NCBI RefSeq assembly: GCF_002811945.1
Contig: NZ_NPDX01000001.1
Span: 682,001-746,000, forward strand
Direction: 5' to 3'
DNA length: 64,000 bases
Source: Leptospira harrisiae
GTDB taxonomy: Bacteria > Spirochaetota > Leptospiria > Leptospirales > Leptospiraceae
The notes under the pieces are model-generated. The model saw only the letters and a list, made by a program, of their open reading frames with translations. It made no database searches and was not told where the DNA came from. A program made the translations under genes and the position numbers. Shown piece by piece: positions 8,182 to 18,079 of this stretch (position 1 is the first letter of the stretch; every line of letters begins with the position of its first letter).

Positions 8182-9156
8182 TAGTCGAATGGGTCCTTCT
8201 TGTAAAAGAGAAGGATCTCCTATTCTATGTAACTCCCAAGAATCCAAAACATGGCTGTCTTTTGTGTGAAGGGCAGGTCTTAAACTAAGAACTGAATTCC
8301 CTTTTTTGTATAGAGACCTTCTCCCATAAAACCAACCATTAGTTTCTTCCTGGTGTGTGTTTTTTCCATATAGTCCACCCATTTCAAAACTAAGTCTTAA
8401 GTTCTCAGCCAAGTTCGAAAACATTTTTGGATCCATTGAAATTCCATGGTCTGGTCCTTCTAAATTTCGATCCAAGGTAAAATGTTTTTCAAAAACAACT
8501 GCACCCAATCCACAGGCCACGGAGGATGCCAAGGTTCCATCTGAATGATCGCTAAAACCCACAACATAGTCTGTTGTATCCAAATAAAATGGAATCGACT
8601 GAAGGTTTACTTTGTTTAGCGGAGTGGGATACATCGAAACACAATGGAGTAAACATACTTCCGATTTTTCCTTTTGAAAAAGAGAAATGGCCCTTGTTAC
8701 TTCTTCTGGCAAAGCGGCACCAGTAGATACAATCAATGGTTTTCCCGATTGAATGGATTTATTTAATAAAGGTAAATTAACAATATCACCAGAAGCAATT
8801 TTTAAAATTGGAACATCAATACCACATAACAAATCAACGGCGGATTCGCAAAGTGGAGTGGAAAAAAAGTCAAGCCCTAAGTCTAGGGCAGTTCTTTGGA
8901 ATTCCTTATGTTGTGATTCGTTTAATTCATATTGTTTAAAAATGTCATACAAAAACTTAACATCAGGATTGGAACTATCTATAAATTCGTCTGTTTTGTA
9001 GGTTTGGAATTTTACCGCATGCGCGCCCGACTCTTTTGCTTTGGCAATAGTTCGTTTTCCGATTTCAAGATCTGCGTTATGATTGAGTCCAATTTCTGCG
9101 ACCAAATATGGAGCCGACTTTCTTGTTAGAGTTTTTGATCCAATGTGAAAATCCAA
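8164..9156 (-). CDS. neuB: NeuB/SpsE-type sialic (nonulosonic) acid synthase
   Basis: The family condenses phosphoenolpyruvate with a hexosamine sugar to make nine-carbon nonulosonic acids. The 330-residue protein starts with a beta strand and AEIGLNHN (the family's metal-site Asn-His region). It continues with VKFQTYKTDEF, FFSTPLCESAVD, LKIASGDI, STGAA and GFSDHS, then EKHFTLDRNLEGPDH. The C-terminal part (GRRSLYKKGNSV) is a short remnant of the SAF (antifreeze-like) domain, so the protein is a little shorter than full-length NeuB. It lies 30 nt after feoB. No other nonulosonic acid gene is in the window, so the exact product sugar cannot be told. Confidence 0.85.
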   Translation of the reverse strand: MDFHIGSKTLTRKSAPYLVAEIGLNHNADLEIGKRTIAKAKESGAHAVKFQTYKTDEFIDSSNPDVKFLYDIFKQYELNESQHKEFQRTALDLGLDFFSTPLCESAVDLLCGIDVPILKIASGDIVNLPLLNKSIQSGKPLIVSTGAALPEEVTRAISLFQKEKSEVCLLHCVSMYPTPLNKVNLQSIPFYLDTTDYVVGFSDHSDGTLASSVACGLGAVVFEKHFTLDRNLEGPDHGISMDPKMFSNLAENLRLSFEMGGLYGKNTHQEETNGWFYGRRSLYKKGNSVLSLRPALHTKDSHVLDSWELHRIGDPSLLQEGPIRLAPKSI

Positions 9157-9186
9157 GTTTTCCCTCTTTCAATGATTGTCGGCAGT

Positions 9187-11256
9187 TTATACAAATCCTA
9201 GAATTTTTCCCAACTGAAAAATGAGAAAGGAAGCAGTGATGGCAAGGATAGTCATATATAAAAACTGAACGGTTGGCCAAAATATGGTTCCCGTTTCTTT
9301 TTTTGTGACCGCAAGCGTTGACATACATTGACTCGCAAAAGCAAAAAAAACTAGGAGAGATAGACCAGAGAGCGGAGTCCAAACCAGACTTCCATCTGCT
9401 CGTTTCTCTGTGCGAAGAGTAGAACGAAGGGATTCTCCTTCTTCATTTTCTTCCGAACCATATAGCACTGCTAAGGTGGAAACCATCACTTCCCTTGCGG
9501 CAAAAGAAGTTAAAATTGAAATTCCAATTTTCCAATCAAAACCAAGTGGCTCAATTGCCGGTTCCATTACTTTTCCGATGGAACCAATATAGGATGATTC
9601 AATAGGACTTGTGGTCCATTTTTGATCTTTATAATCTGCAGGGAAATGGCTTAGAAACCAAAGTAGAACTGATATGTATAAAATAATTTGGCCGGCAGTG
9701 GATAAAAAGGATTTAACCTTTCCATAGACTGTATGAAATAAACTTTTCAGAGATGGAACATTATACCTTGGAAGTTCCATTACGAAATAAGAAGATTCTT
9801 CTTTAAACACTGTTTTGCGAAAAAGGAAAGCAAACCCAAAACTTGTCACCATTCCAAGTAAAAACATCGAAAACAAAACAAATCCTTGGATATTAAAAAT
9901 TCCGAATACTGGCGGAAAACTAAAAACAGTTCCTACAATTAAAATGTAAACAGGATATCTAGCTGAACACATAATAAGAGGAGATACCATAATGGTTGTA
10001 AAACGATCAGATTTGTTTTCAATGGTTCTTGTCCCAAGGATTGCTGGAACTGCACAAGCAGCAGAAGAAAGAAGGGGTATAAAAGATTTCCCAGACAATC
10101 CAAATTTCCCCATGATTCGGTCCATTAAAAAACTAGCACGTGCTAAATATCCAGATTCTTCCAAAATACCAATGAATAAAAATAAAAGGGCAATCTGAGG
10201 AATAAATACAATCACACTTCCTACTCCACCAATGACTCCTTCTGACAAAAGAGATTTCAGAAGTCCATTACCTATGTTTGAATCAACAAGGGACTGTAAG
10301 GTGGTAATTCCTGATTCGATTAGATCCATAGGGATTTCAGCAAAACTGAATAAACTTTGGAAAAGAAGTCCCATTAAAAGAAAAAAACAAATAAATCCAA
10401 GGACAGGATGTAATAAAACACGGTCTAGTTTTTCTTCCCAACTTCCTGGAGCAGATTTGGGATAGCTAACTACATCTGCTAAAACTTTTTTAATAAAAAA
10501 AGAGCGGTAGATCATTTCTTCTTGGTAAAAAAAAGAGAATCCCTTGCCTTCTATTTCAGATTGTAACCAAACTTTTGTTTCGCTAGGGAACTGATTTAAA
10601 TAACGTTCCTCACTCAAATTTGGATCTTTATTTATATATTTTAATGATTGCGATAAAAAGAATTCTGCTTCGTTGGTATTGATGCCTAACTTATGTTTTG
10701 CTGACTTTAGAAAAGTTTCTTCCTTTGTTCCCCATGTCCATAACCTGGAATGTTTTTGAAATTGATTTGGATCTTTAATCACATCCTTTAAAATATCAAT
10801 TCCTTCGCCTGACTTTGCATTCACCAATAAAAACTGTAGGCCAATGGCTTTTTTTAGTTTTTCTAAATCCAATCGGATTCTTTTTTTTTCGAGCACATCT
10901 TTCATTGTAAGCACAACAAGAGTGGGAACACCCATGTCGATGATCTGCAATAAAAACTGTAGACCCCTTTCTAAGTTCAAAGCATCTAAAACATAAATCA
11001 CTTGTTCATCTGGTTTTCTTGAAAGTAATACTTCGTATGCAATTTTTTTGTCTTCCGCAACTCCACCAAGTCCGTATGTACCTGGTAAGTCGGTGATGAT
11101 CCATTCCGAATTGTCTATTACTAAAGTTCCTTCCCTTTTTTCAACAGTAACTCCGCTGAAGTTTCCAGTTTTTTGTTTGAGTCCTGTCAGTTGATTGAAT
11201 AAAGTTGATTTGCCACAGTTGGGATTCCCAACTAAATAAATTCGTTTGTCTTTCAT
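9187..11256 (-). CDS. feoB: ferrous iron transporter B
   Basis: FeoB moves Fe2+ across the inner membrane. The 689-residue protein begins with a G-protein domain: P-loop GNPNCGKST at residues 10-18, G2 Thr in NFSGVTVEK, G3 DLPGTYGL and a TMKD-like G4 (VLTMKDV). A helical domain follows, then about eight to ten membrane segments with the Gate motifs (SSAACAVPAILGTRTI). Its start overlaps feoA by 4 nt. Length is slightly below the usual 700-770 residues. Confidence 0.95.
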   Translation of the reverse strand: MKDKRIYLVGNPNCGKSTLFNQLTGLKQKTGNFSGVTVEKREGTLVIDNSEWIITDLPGTYGLGGVAEDKKIAYEVLLSRKPDEQVIYVLDALNLERGLQFLLQIIDMGVPTLVVLTMKDVLEKKRIRLDLEKLKKAIGLQFLLVNAKSGEGIDILKDVIKDPNQFQKHSRLWTWGTKEETFLKSAKHKLGINTNEAEFFLSQSLKYINKDPNLSEERYLNQFPSETKVWLQSEIEGKGFSFFYQEEMIYRSFFIKKVLADVVSYPKSAPGSWEEKLDRVLLHPVLGFICFFLLMGLLFQSLFSFAEIPMDLIESGITTLQSLVDSNIGNGLLKSLLSEGVIGGVGSVIVFIPQIALLFLFIGILEESGYLARASFLMDRIMGKFGLSGKSFIPLLSSAACAVPAILGTRTIENKSDRFTTIMVSPLIMCSARYPVYILIVGTVFSFPPVFGIFNIQGFVLFSMFLLGMVTSFGFAFLFRKTVFKEESSYFVMELPRYNVPSLKSLFHTVYGKVKSFLSTAGQIILYISVLLWFLSHFPADYKDQKWTTSPIESSYIGSIGKVMEPAIEPLGFDWKIGISILTSFAAREVMVSTLAVLYGSEENEEGESLRSTLRTEKRADGSLVWTPLSGLSLLVFFAFASQCMSTLAVTKKETGTIFWPTVQFLYMTILAITASFLIFQLGKILGFV

Positions 11257-11492
11257 GTTTGTTTCAGTTTGATTTCGATTGCTTTTCCATCTTCAATTCG
11301 TAAGGCAATTTTTGTTCCACTCAAAATACATACCATCTTCCCAAGTAAAAGAGATTTGTTTTGTAGTGTGATTTCGGCCCCTGGAAAAAATCCTAATTCC
11401 AGTAACTCCGTTACCATTGGTTTGGGAAGTTTTTGCGAACTTAATGAAACAATCTCTGCTGTTTCACCAATTTTTAAATCTTGTATAGTCAT
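11253..11492 (-). CDS. feoA: FeoA-type ferrous transport accessory protein
   Basis: The 79-residue SH3-like protein contains LLELGFFPGAEITLQNKS and ends with ALRIEDGKAIEIKL, the common FeoA pattern. FeoA is thought to assist FeoB at the cytoplasmic membrane face. It overlaps feoB by 4 nt and sits 9 nt after the UbiB-like gene. Confidence 0.9.
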   Translation of the reverse strand: MTIQDLKIGETAEIVSLSSQKLPKPMVTELLELGFFPGAEITLQNKSLLLGKMVCILSGTKIALRIEDGKAIEIKLKQT

Positions 11493-11501
11493 TTGTATTG
11501 T

Positions 11502-12800
11502 TTAGGAAATTGCAAATTTTTGTGAATCACGGAATAAATTGATTTCAGGTGCGATTGATTTAACATATCTATCAAAGTATAACATTTGTTTCATAAGAAG
11601 TGCAAATTCTCTAGGAATTTTTAAACCATTCTTTTCTGCAATTTCCTTCATGTCGTACATGATTCGATTTACCCTAGATTCGTCAAACATCTCATTGTCA
11701 GTCAAATGAACATAAACTGATTCTAAATCATTAAATACAGAATCTAATTCTTTAGCAAGGACCGTTGGATTCACGCCGCTATTCGTTGAGTCCATTTCTA
11801 CTAAACCTTGTGCCACTAACGTTGGTTCACCGATTCCAATCCCTTGCGTAAATAACATCAAACCTTTCCATATTTTAGGAGAAATACGTCCAACAATACC
11901 AAAATCAATAAAACCGATGGTTCCATCCTTTAGAATCATTAAATTTCCTGCATGGACATCGGCATGGAAAAAACCTTGATTGGATAAAGAGGAAAACCAA
12001 ATTTCTAATGCATCACTGAGAACCTTTCTTGGATTGTTTGTGAATTTACGAAGACCAGCTTCATCTGTGATGGGCACACCATAGAAACGTTCCATGGTCA
12101 AAACTTTTTTTGTAGAGAGTGTATGATACACTCTCGGAACACGAGCTCTTGATTCTTTGGCTCGCAAAAGATAATCTTCAAACTCTTCAATGTTTTTTGC
12201 TTCTTGGATAAAATCAATTTCCTGTAGGATCGAAATTTGAAATTCATCGAACATGGCAGTGAGTCCTGATTTTTTGAAGTCAGGAGCAATGAATTCTAAA
12301 ATTTTTGTTAGAATTCCTAAAATTTGCATATCGGTTTTCAATGTTAGGTGGACATCGGGTCTTTGAACTTTGACAACTACATCCAGACCTTCTTTGGTAA
12401 CTGCCGCATGGACCTGGGCAATGGATGCAGAGGCTAGGGGAGTTTCATCAAAACTATGGAATAAACTTTCTATTTTTCCACCCAATTCGCGTTCTACGGA
12501 GGAACGAATGTCTCGAAAGGCAACAGGTCTTACGGAGTCCAAACAAGCCTGCATTTCTTCCACATATTCTTTTGGAAAAAGAGAAGGTGCGCTGGCAATG
12601 AATTGGCCTAGTTTGATATAGGTTGCGCCAAGATGGGAAAATGCTTCCCGGAGGGTGATGGCAATCTCTCTGTGATTGGGGTTTCCCTTGGTTAGCTGGG
12701 CCAGAATCCCAAAAGCCTTAGAAGTGAACACAAAACTGGAATGGGCGACACGTAGGCTTGATTGCCAACCAAAAGAGACAAATTCAGAAAGGGAATCCAT
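11502..12800 (-). CDS. ABC1/UbiB-family atypical kinase
   Basis: The 432-residue protein carries the hallmarks of the UbiB/ADCK family: KLGQ in ATYIKLGQFIAS (about residues 60-66), the alanine-rich loop PLASASIAQVHAA (about 122-134), the ATP-site lysine in VVVKVQRP, HADVHAGNLM (catalytic loop) and IDFG (metal). Family members support isoprenoid-quinone biosynthesis or lipid handling, often through ATPase rather than protein-kinase activity. It is the first gene of a run with feoA, feoB and neuB. No C-terminal membrane span is obvious, unlike E. coli UbiB. Confidence 0.9.
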   Translation of the reverse strand: MDSLSEFVSFGWQSSLRVAHSSFVFTSKAFGILAQLTKGNPNHREIAITLREAFSHLGATYIKLGQFIASAPSLFPKEYVEEMQACLDSVRPVAFRDIRSSVERELGGKIESLFHSFDETPLASASIAQVHAAVTKEGLDVVVKVQRPDVHLTLKTDMQILGILTKILEFIAPDFKKSGLTAMFDEFQISILQEIDFIQEAKNIEEFEDYLLRAKESRARVPRVYHTLSTKKVLTMERFYGVPITDEAGLRKFTNNPRKVLSDALEIWFSSLSNQGFFHADVHAGNLMILKDGTIGFIDFGIVGRISPKIWKGLMLFTQGIGIGEPTLVAQGLVEMDSTNSGVNPTVLAKELDSVFNDLESVYVHLTDNEMFDESRVNRIMYDMKEIAEKNGLKIPREFALLMKQMLYFDRYVKSIAPEINLFRDSQKFAIS

Positions 12801-12853
12801 ACGCCCTAGTTTAAGAGTTAAATACGGATTGAAAACGAGAAAATACCCTTCAA

Positions 12854-12880
12854 TCCTGCAATTGAAATAGAGTTGCAGGA
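12854..12880. promoter_or_regulatory. inverted repeat in divergent intergenic region
   Basis: TCCTGCAA (12854-12861) and TTGCAGGA (12873-12880) flank 11 bases between the divergent starts of the UbiB-like gene and the helicase-associated gene. The 19-bp centre-to-centre spacing suits a dimeric repressor over a promoter. No known operator is recognised. Confidence 0.4.
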
Positions 12881-12915
12881 ATAGGTCCCAACCAAAAACT
12901 TATCAAATCGCACCC

Positions 12916-14916
12916 ATGAGCCAAGAAACTGTCCTGTACCAAGAGTTAGAGAAACTCGATCTTAACGAGATCAAAAAAATCGCCAGCCTTTGGAACATCC
13001 AAAAGATCCCGGGAAAGGACAAAAAATCGACTATTTTAGGTCTCATGGAGATTTTCCAGAACGAATTCTTCCTAAAAGGGGTTCTGGAGAAGTTCACACC
13101 CCTCCAAGTCAACATTCTGACATCCATACTCAAGAACAAAGGTGTGATGACTCTTGGTGAAATTTCGAGAAAGGTTAATATTCCTCCCATCAACGTGGAG
13201 ATGGAACTCAATGTTCTTCGAAAGTATTATCTTCTATACCAAAGAAAAAACCGCGAACGACTTACTAACAACTTAGATAAATACCATACTTATGATGAAT
13301 ATTTAAGACTCATCAAAGTAGAAACAAATCCTAAGGGAGAGAAGTTTAAATTCTCAATTGAGAAGGCTTTACATAAAGCCACTCTTGCCGAACTTCCTGA
13401 AGAATGGAAAGAAGCAGTTGGTGCCAAAAAAGGCGAACACATTGAAACATTCTTAAAGAATGCTTTGGACCAAGAGTTCCTTCAAAAACTAATTGAAGGA
13501 CTTTCTGATTTTGATAAAGACATTCTTCATCAAATTTATATCCATGGTGGTGTGATTGAAGCGGATACAATCCGTAACTATATCACTGTGAATCGTGGTA
13601 AGTTTGAACAAACCATTCCTCACTTAACATCCCTATATCTTGTTCGTGATTTATATTACGTAGAAGATAAATTCATTCGGGTCATTGTCATTCCAAAAGA
13701 AATTTTGGATCATCTACAATTCTCTCCTATTTTACCTCCTGTAAAGAAAGGAACAAGAGTACGTCAGGAAAAAATTTCCGCCAATGGACTGGATTTTTTC
13801 TTAAACGTAAAAAAACTAATTTCTTATATTTCGCGTAAAGGTTTGAACCTTGCAAAATCTGGGAAAATCAAACAGGCTGACCACAAAAGAACAGAAACTG
13901 AACTTTTATCCCCTGATATAGAAATTTTTCCTGAAAAAAGCCAGGTGTATCAAATTGAACTCATCCTTCCTATCTTAAAACTTTTAGGATATGTGGATAT
14001 CAAAGGCGAAAATGTCATTCTCATTCAAGAGACAGATGAATTTTTAAAGAAAGATATCTTTGAAATCATGAAACTTGTCATTCATGAAGTGAATGAAGCA
14101 AGAACACGTCGTCTCAATCCACCAGAAGTATTTACAGCCACCGAAGTTCCGTTCTACGAAAAAGGAATTTTGGACAAAACTGTAAAACTCATAATGGCGC
14201 ATGGAAAGATCAACACATCCGTAATCTTTTCGCATATCATTCGTGACCATTTGGTTTTTTCGCCAACCTTCCAAATCAAAACATATGAAGAAGATTTAGC
14301 AGACTTACGAAAAGAAATCATTTCTGCAATTTTCTACTTACAACTTTTTGGTCTTATCGAAGTGGAATACCCACAACGAAACTTAAGCCTTTCAGAGCTT
14401 GGTGCTCACTACTTCAATCATGAAGCACTAGTAACTGTAACGGAAAAAGGTGGAATCACCATCAACCCAGACTTCTCGATCATTGCATTCCCTGATCGAG
14501 TGTCCTTACATGGAATTCATTTATTAAAAGCATTCTGTGAATTAAAAGATTACGATCGTGTTTATACCTTTTTACTCACGAAAGATAGTTTCCAATTGGG
14601 TATTTTACTCGGTTATGACAAAGAAACTTTTGTTCACTTTTTAAGAGAATCCTCAAAAGCAGATCTTGCCCAGAATTTACTCTTCTTACTGGATGATTGG
14701 GGAAATAACCTTCCCATCGTTACCATTACAGAAGATTCGGTCCTTCTTCGAACCAAAGACTCTCAGGTGATGGAACTTCTACTAGGTCAAATCAAAGGTA
14801 AAAAGTTTGTATTGGAAGAAGTAAGTCCAACTGGGATTATCATTGAGAAGTCAAAGGTTATGGAAGTCATAGCCATTGCAGAAAAATTAAACATGATCAT
14901 TCGATTGAATCGGTAG
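12916..14916 (+). CDS. helicase-associated (XPB/Ssl2-like) domain protein without motor
   Basis: The 666-residue cytosolic protein is mostly helical with several winged-helix-like stretches (for example [28 protein letters not shown] at residues about 58-85, and [21 protein letters not shown] at about 427-447). The C-terminal 190 residues match the helicase-associated XPB/Ssl2-like domain style: [19 protein letters not shown], then a [13 protein letters not shown] segment and [19 protein letters not shown]. No Walker motifs or DEAD-box segments are present, so this is the accessory domain alone. It may partner an XPB-type helicase encoded elsewhere in DNA repair. The family call is by pattern memory. 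Confidence 0.7.
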   Translation: MSQETVLYQELEKLDLNEIKKIASLWNIQKIPGKDKKSTILGLMEIFQNEFFLKGVLEKFTPLQVNILTSILKNKGVMTLGEISRKVNIPPINVEMELNVLRKYYLLYQRKNRERLTNNLDKYHTYDEYLRLIKVETNPKGEKFKFSIEKALHKATLAELPEEWKEAVGAKKGEHIETFLKNALDQEFLQKLIEGLSDFDKDILHQIYIHGGVIEADTIRNYITVNRGKFEQTIPHLTSLYLVRDLYYVEDKFIRVIVIPKEILDHLQFSPILPPVKKGTRVRQEKISANGLDFFLNVKKLISYISRKGLNLAKSGKIKQADHKRTETELLSPDIEIFPEKSQVYQIELILPILKLLGYVDIKGENVILIQETDEFLKKDIFEIMKLVIHEVNEARTRRLNPPEVFTATEVPFYEKGILDKTVKLIMAHGKINTSVIFSHIIRDHLVFSPTFQIKTYEEDLADLRKEIISAIFYLQLFGLIEVEYPQRNLSLSELGAHYFNHEALVTVTEKGGITINPDFSIIAFPDRVSLHGIHLLKAFCELKDYDRVYTFLLTKDSFQLGILLGYDKETFVHFLRESSKADLAQNLLFLLDDWGNNLPIVTITEDSVLLRTKDSQVMELLLGQIKGKKFVLEEVSPTGIIIEKSKVMEVIAIAEKLNMIIRLNR

Positions 14917-14935
14917 TTGTTACCGTTTAGATTCT

Positions 14936-14971
14936 AAAAAAAAAAGACCAACTTTTGTTGGTCTTTTTTTT
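14936..14971. terminator. bidirectional intrinsic terminator
   Basis: GACCAAC, a TTTT loop and GTTGGTC are flanked by about ten A on the left and eight T on the right. The hairpin can end transcription of the plus-strand helicase-associated gene and of the minus-strand lipase-foldase-lnt group. Confidence 0.85.
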
Positions 14972-15017
14972 GTACTCCAGGCCTGTAGAGGATGGATTTA
15001 GGACCTGGGTTTTGGAT

Positions 15018-15314
15018 TTATTTTTTTTCGCCAGCCGCTAGTTCTGGGTCAGTTACTTTGATTTTGTTTTTAAAATCCCATTTACGAAAGGGAGAGACAG
15101 CATCTAAACGTTCTTGAGTCACAAAGAACAATCTTTCTCCATATTTCACAAGCCCACCTTTATAATAAGCATACTTGGTTTTGTGGTCTACCATACCCAC
15201 TTCCATGACCTTATTCCAATCTTCGCAGGTCTTTAAAGAAGGTACCTTTCTGAGATACAATTCCTTAATTGAGTTTTCTTTCACCGCATCGCGAAGTATT
15301 TTTTCCCATTCCAT
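15018..15314 (-). CDS. conserved hypothetical protein
   Basis: The 98-residue protein starts MEWEKILRDAVKENSIKEL and contains GLVKYGERLFFVTQERLDAV. It has no signal peptide, membrane segment or recognised motif. It follows lnt on the same strand with 25 nt between and lies just before the bidirectional terminator, so it is probably the last gene of that transcript. Confidence 0.7.
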   Translation of the reverse strand: MEWEKILRDAVKENSIKELYLRKVPSLKTCEDWNKVMEVGMVDHKTKYAYYKGGLVKYGERLFFVTQERLDAVSPFRKWDFKNKIKVTDPELAAGEKK

Positions 15315-15339
15315 ATTCGAATAGCCTTTCTTTCCTTAC

Positions 15340-16962
15340 CTAAATTTCAATTTCATTTTTCTTTTTATGAGGGAGTAACTGAGGCGGACTACGGAAAAAA
15401 ACAAAAAATATTAGAAAAAGGGCCATGATTCGCCAAGGAGTCGGTCCGAATTGGAGATAGGGTGTTGTTCTCTCCTTGGTGATCGTTGGTAAATCGAGAT
15501 AACCAATGGCTTTTTGGAATGTTTGTAAATCTCCCATCATCTCTCTTCCCCATGGATCAAAGGCAGTGGTGAGGCCAGTCACAGCCACACGAACCACAGG
15601 TCTACCTGTTTCTATGGATCTAAGTCTACCAGCACCCGCATGTTGTTTGGTTTCAGTTAAACTTTCAAACCAGGAGTCATTGGTGAGATTCAGAATGAAC
15701 TCAGAAGGGGAATGATTGACAATCTTTCGAACCAAATCTGGATACAGAACCTCATAACAAATGAGCGGACTAAATGTAACCGTATCTCCTGTTTTTGTTT
15801 GGAACCCTAAAGCATCTGTTAGTTTTCCCGGAATGTGGTGGCTAGTTTCTGGAAAAATGCTACGCAGCCAAGGAAATTCAGTTTCTCCAGGCAAATACTC
15901 TCCAAAAGGCAAAAGTCTTTGTTTGTATCTTCTTTCGGATGTAAGTGTTATGGGATGGAGAAGGGTGAGCGAATTTCTAGAACCTTGGTCCCAAACTAAC
16001 TCATTAAAAGCAAGTGGGGTATTGCCCATGCGGACTAAACTTGTTGTAATATCCACAAAACTTTTGCTATACGTTGAATTGGGATCTTTTGAATCTAAGG
16101 TACCTAAAAAGGGAATCGAAGATTCTGGCATCACCAATAAATCAATTGGTTTTGGTGAGTTGCGAATGGCTTCAAGTCCGATATCATAAACCGATTGGAT
16201 GGTTTGAGTCATCTGGTTTTGGTTTTCTTGGATTTCTCTTCTCGCATAAGTGGTGTTTGGCTGCAGTAAGGCCAGATGGATAGTTGGGCCTTGGGGTATG
16301 GTCTCCGCAAGAAAATACAAGTTGATCGAAAAAAAACAAAAAATTGGAAAAAGATAGGGAAGGTAACTTTTGGCGCCCTTGGTTGATTTTAAAAGCATCA
16401 AATAGAGAAGGGAGGCCGAGAACACAGAAACAAAACCCAAAACTTCAATTCCAAACCTAGCCATTTGGCGCCAAAGGATTTGGTTTCGAAACAAATCTCC
16501 CCAATACACAGGAAACACCATGGGAGAAAGCCAATCAGAAATTAAAAATAAGGAAGGAAGGACAAATAAAAAATAATGAGAGTCTTTGATGGACTTATAT
16601 TTTGTGAGAAACACAGAACCAAAAAAAACGATACCAATTTTATAAAACGATATTAGTGCATAAATTAAAAATAGAAAACTAGATACAACGATCCCTTGGC
16701 CAGAGATATTACGAATGGCATTCCAGATCCAATAAAAGCTAGTTAATGTCACTAGGGACGAAAACAAAATGGTTCCAACAAATGTTTTTTTCCAACTAGA
16801 ATTGATCGTTAGTTGTTTGGTGAAATAAAGGAGTAAAAATACACAAAGAAACCCCGCAGATGTAAATCCGAAGGGTTCCAATGCCAGTGCAAATAAAATT
16901 GCAATTGGAAAAAGTAAAAGGAGAGGGTGTTTAATTTCCGGAATTTTTGAGCGTTTTCTCAT
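15340..16962 (-). CDS. lnt: apolipoprotein N-acyltransferase
   Basis: Lnt adds the third acyl chain to bacterial lipoproteins on the outer face of the inner membrane. The 540-residue protein has about six N-terminal membrane spans, a nitrilase-like domain from about residue 225 to 505 and a final span. The Glu-Lys-Cys triad is visible as LLVMPESS (Glu), RYKQRLLPFGEYLP (Lys) and SPLICYEVLYP (Cys). The start overlaps the foldase gene by 32 nt. Neighbouring lipase and foldase genes suggest an envelope and secretion context. Leptospira often has more than one lnt-like gene, so this need not be the only copy. Confidence 0.9.
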   Translation of the reverse strand: MRKRSKIPEIKHPLLLLFPIAILFALALEPFGFTSAGFLCVFLLLYFTKQLTINSSWKKTFVGTILFSSLVTLTSFYWIWNAIRNISGQGIVVSSFLFLIYALISFYKIGIVFFGSVFLTKYKSIKDSHYFLFVLPSLFLISDWLSPMVFPVYWGDLFRNQILWRQMARFGIEVLGFVSVFSASLLYLMLLKSTKGAKSYLPYLFPIFCFFSINLYFLAETIPQGPTIHLALLQPNTTYARREIQENQNQMTQTIQSVYDIGLEAIRNSPKPIDLLVMPESSIPFLGTLDSKDPNSTYSKSFVDITTSLVRMGNTPLAFNELVWDQGSRNSLTLLHPITLTSERRYKQRLLPFGEYLPGETEFPWLRSIFPETSHHIPGKLTDALGFQTKTGDTVTFSPLICYEVLYPDLVRKIVNHSPSEFILNLTNDSWFESLTETKQHAGAGRLRSIETGRPVVRVAVTGLTTAFDPWGREMMGDLQTFQKAIGYLDLPTITKERTTPYLQFGPTPWRIMALFLIFFVFFRSPPQLLPHKKKNEIEI

Positions 16963-17980
16963 ATTCCATTCTTCTTGAATATTCCTCTGCTAATTCCTTG
17001 CTACCCAAGGTTTGGATACGAAGGTCATTAAGTTTTTTTTCACGTTCCGATTCAGAAAGATTGGGATAGTTTTTTAGGAGGTTTTTTTCTTCTACTTGGA
17101 GTTTGGAAATTTTCTCCTCTTCTTCTTTCATTTCTTTTAAAACCTTTTCCATTCGATCGTTTCCGTCTTTGCCAAAGTATCGAATTCGGACTTCTTTTTC
17201 TTTGGATTCTCTTTCGGTACTGGACAACTTAGAAAGTTCATTCTGCCTTAAATCCATTTCTGTTTCGAACTTATCAAACTTAGGTTCCCTTGCGGCAACT
17301 GCATTGTAAAAAGTGCCAAAAGATTTTTTACGATAGTCTTCATACAACCGAATTCGTTCTTCTGCTTTTAAGTTTTTAGTTTCATCTAAGAAATTTTTTC
17401 GATTAAAACTAAAATCGGCAGTGGCTTCTTCCAATCCGAAAATGAGTTCTGCGTCATCTTTGGCAAAATACTTCCTACGAAGTTGTTTGATTTGTTCGTA
17501 TCTTTCTTGGTTGGTGTAGGATTTACTAGAAGGATCTAATTGTACCATCGCTTCTTCATATTTTAAATAATTGGAAAGCATGGAAATGAGTCGTTTGCCT
17601 TCTTCGCCACCATACTCATTTTGTAAAAAGGCTTTGATGTATTCATGGCATTGTTCACGAGTGCTTCCTTCTGGACATTGCCTACGTAGGTTCCAAAGTT
17701 CAGAAACTAAATTCAACTCACCTGATTTGGCACGAGCCAATATTTCTTCAAAACGAAGGAACTGTCCATCCGCGGTGAAGATGGTCTTCGCTGATTCTAA
17801 GTAAAAAGGATCCACAGAAAATCCGTCGCTTTGTGTTCGGAAATAGGATTCTGCTTTGTCATTTGGATTTTCTTCATTTGAGGTTTCTAATTCACCAGGT
17901 GAGAAAATTCGAAAGGCAACGTAGATAAGAAGTACGGCGCCAACGGTATAACTAAGGTAACGTATATTTTTAACATTCAT
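16931..17980 (-). CDS. lipase-specific foldase (lipase chaperone, LifO-like)
   Basis: The 349-residue protein has an N-terminal membrane anchor (IRYLSYTVGAVLLIYVAFRIF) and a long, charged, all-helical periplasmic part. Segments such as LISMLSNYLKYEEAMVQL and LRRKYFAKDDAELIFGLEEA follow the pattern of Pseudomonas and Burkholderia lipase chaperones, which fold the secreted lipase in the periplasm. The gene lies directly after a lipase gene, as those chaperones do. The ATG at 17980 is chosen because an earlier in-frame ATG at 18040 falls inside the terminator hairpin of the lipase gene. The typical RxxFDY motif is not clearly conserved. Confidence 0.8.
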   Translation of the reverse strand: MNVKNIRYLSYTVGAVLLIYVAFRIFSPGELETSNEENPNDKAESYFRTQSDGFSVDPFYLESAKTIFTADGQFLRFEEILARAKSGELNLVSELWNLRRQCPEGSTREQCHEYIKAFLQNEYGGEEGKRLISMLSNYLKYEEAMVQLDPSSKSYTNQERYEQIKQLRRKYFAKDDAELIFGLEEATADFSFNRKNFLDETKNLKAEERIRLYEDYRKKSFGTFYNAVAAREPKFDKFETEMDLRQNELSKLSSTERESKEKEVRIRYFGKDGNDRMEKVLKEMKEEEEKISKLQVEEKNLLKNYPNLSESEREKKLNDLRIQTLGSKELAEEYSRRMEYEKTLKNSGN

Positions 17981-18023
17981 GGGAGATGATATCGTAGTAA
18001 TAAAGGATGGATTGGAACTTCTG

Positions 18024-18057
18024 GAAACAAAAAAACCCAAGCAGAAGCTTGGGTTTT
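18024..18057 (-). terminator. intrinsic terminator between lipase and foldase genes
   Basis: AAAACCCAAGC and its reverse complement flank an AGAA loop, followed on the minus strand by a run of T. It sits between the lipase stop and the foldase start, so only part of the transcripts should reach the foldase gene. Confidence 0.8.
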
Positions 18058-18079
18058 CTGAAAAAACTTCAAGAGTGAA

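Noticed and set aside
17981..18040. Upstream ATG of the lipase foldase
   Set aside because: It lies inside the terminator hairpin of the lipase gene and would place 20 extra residues before the membrane anchor.
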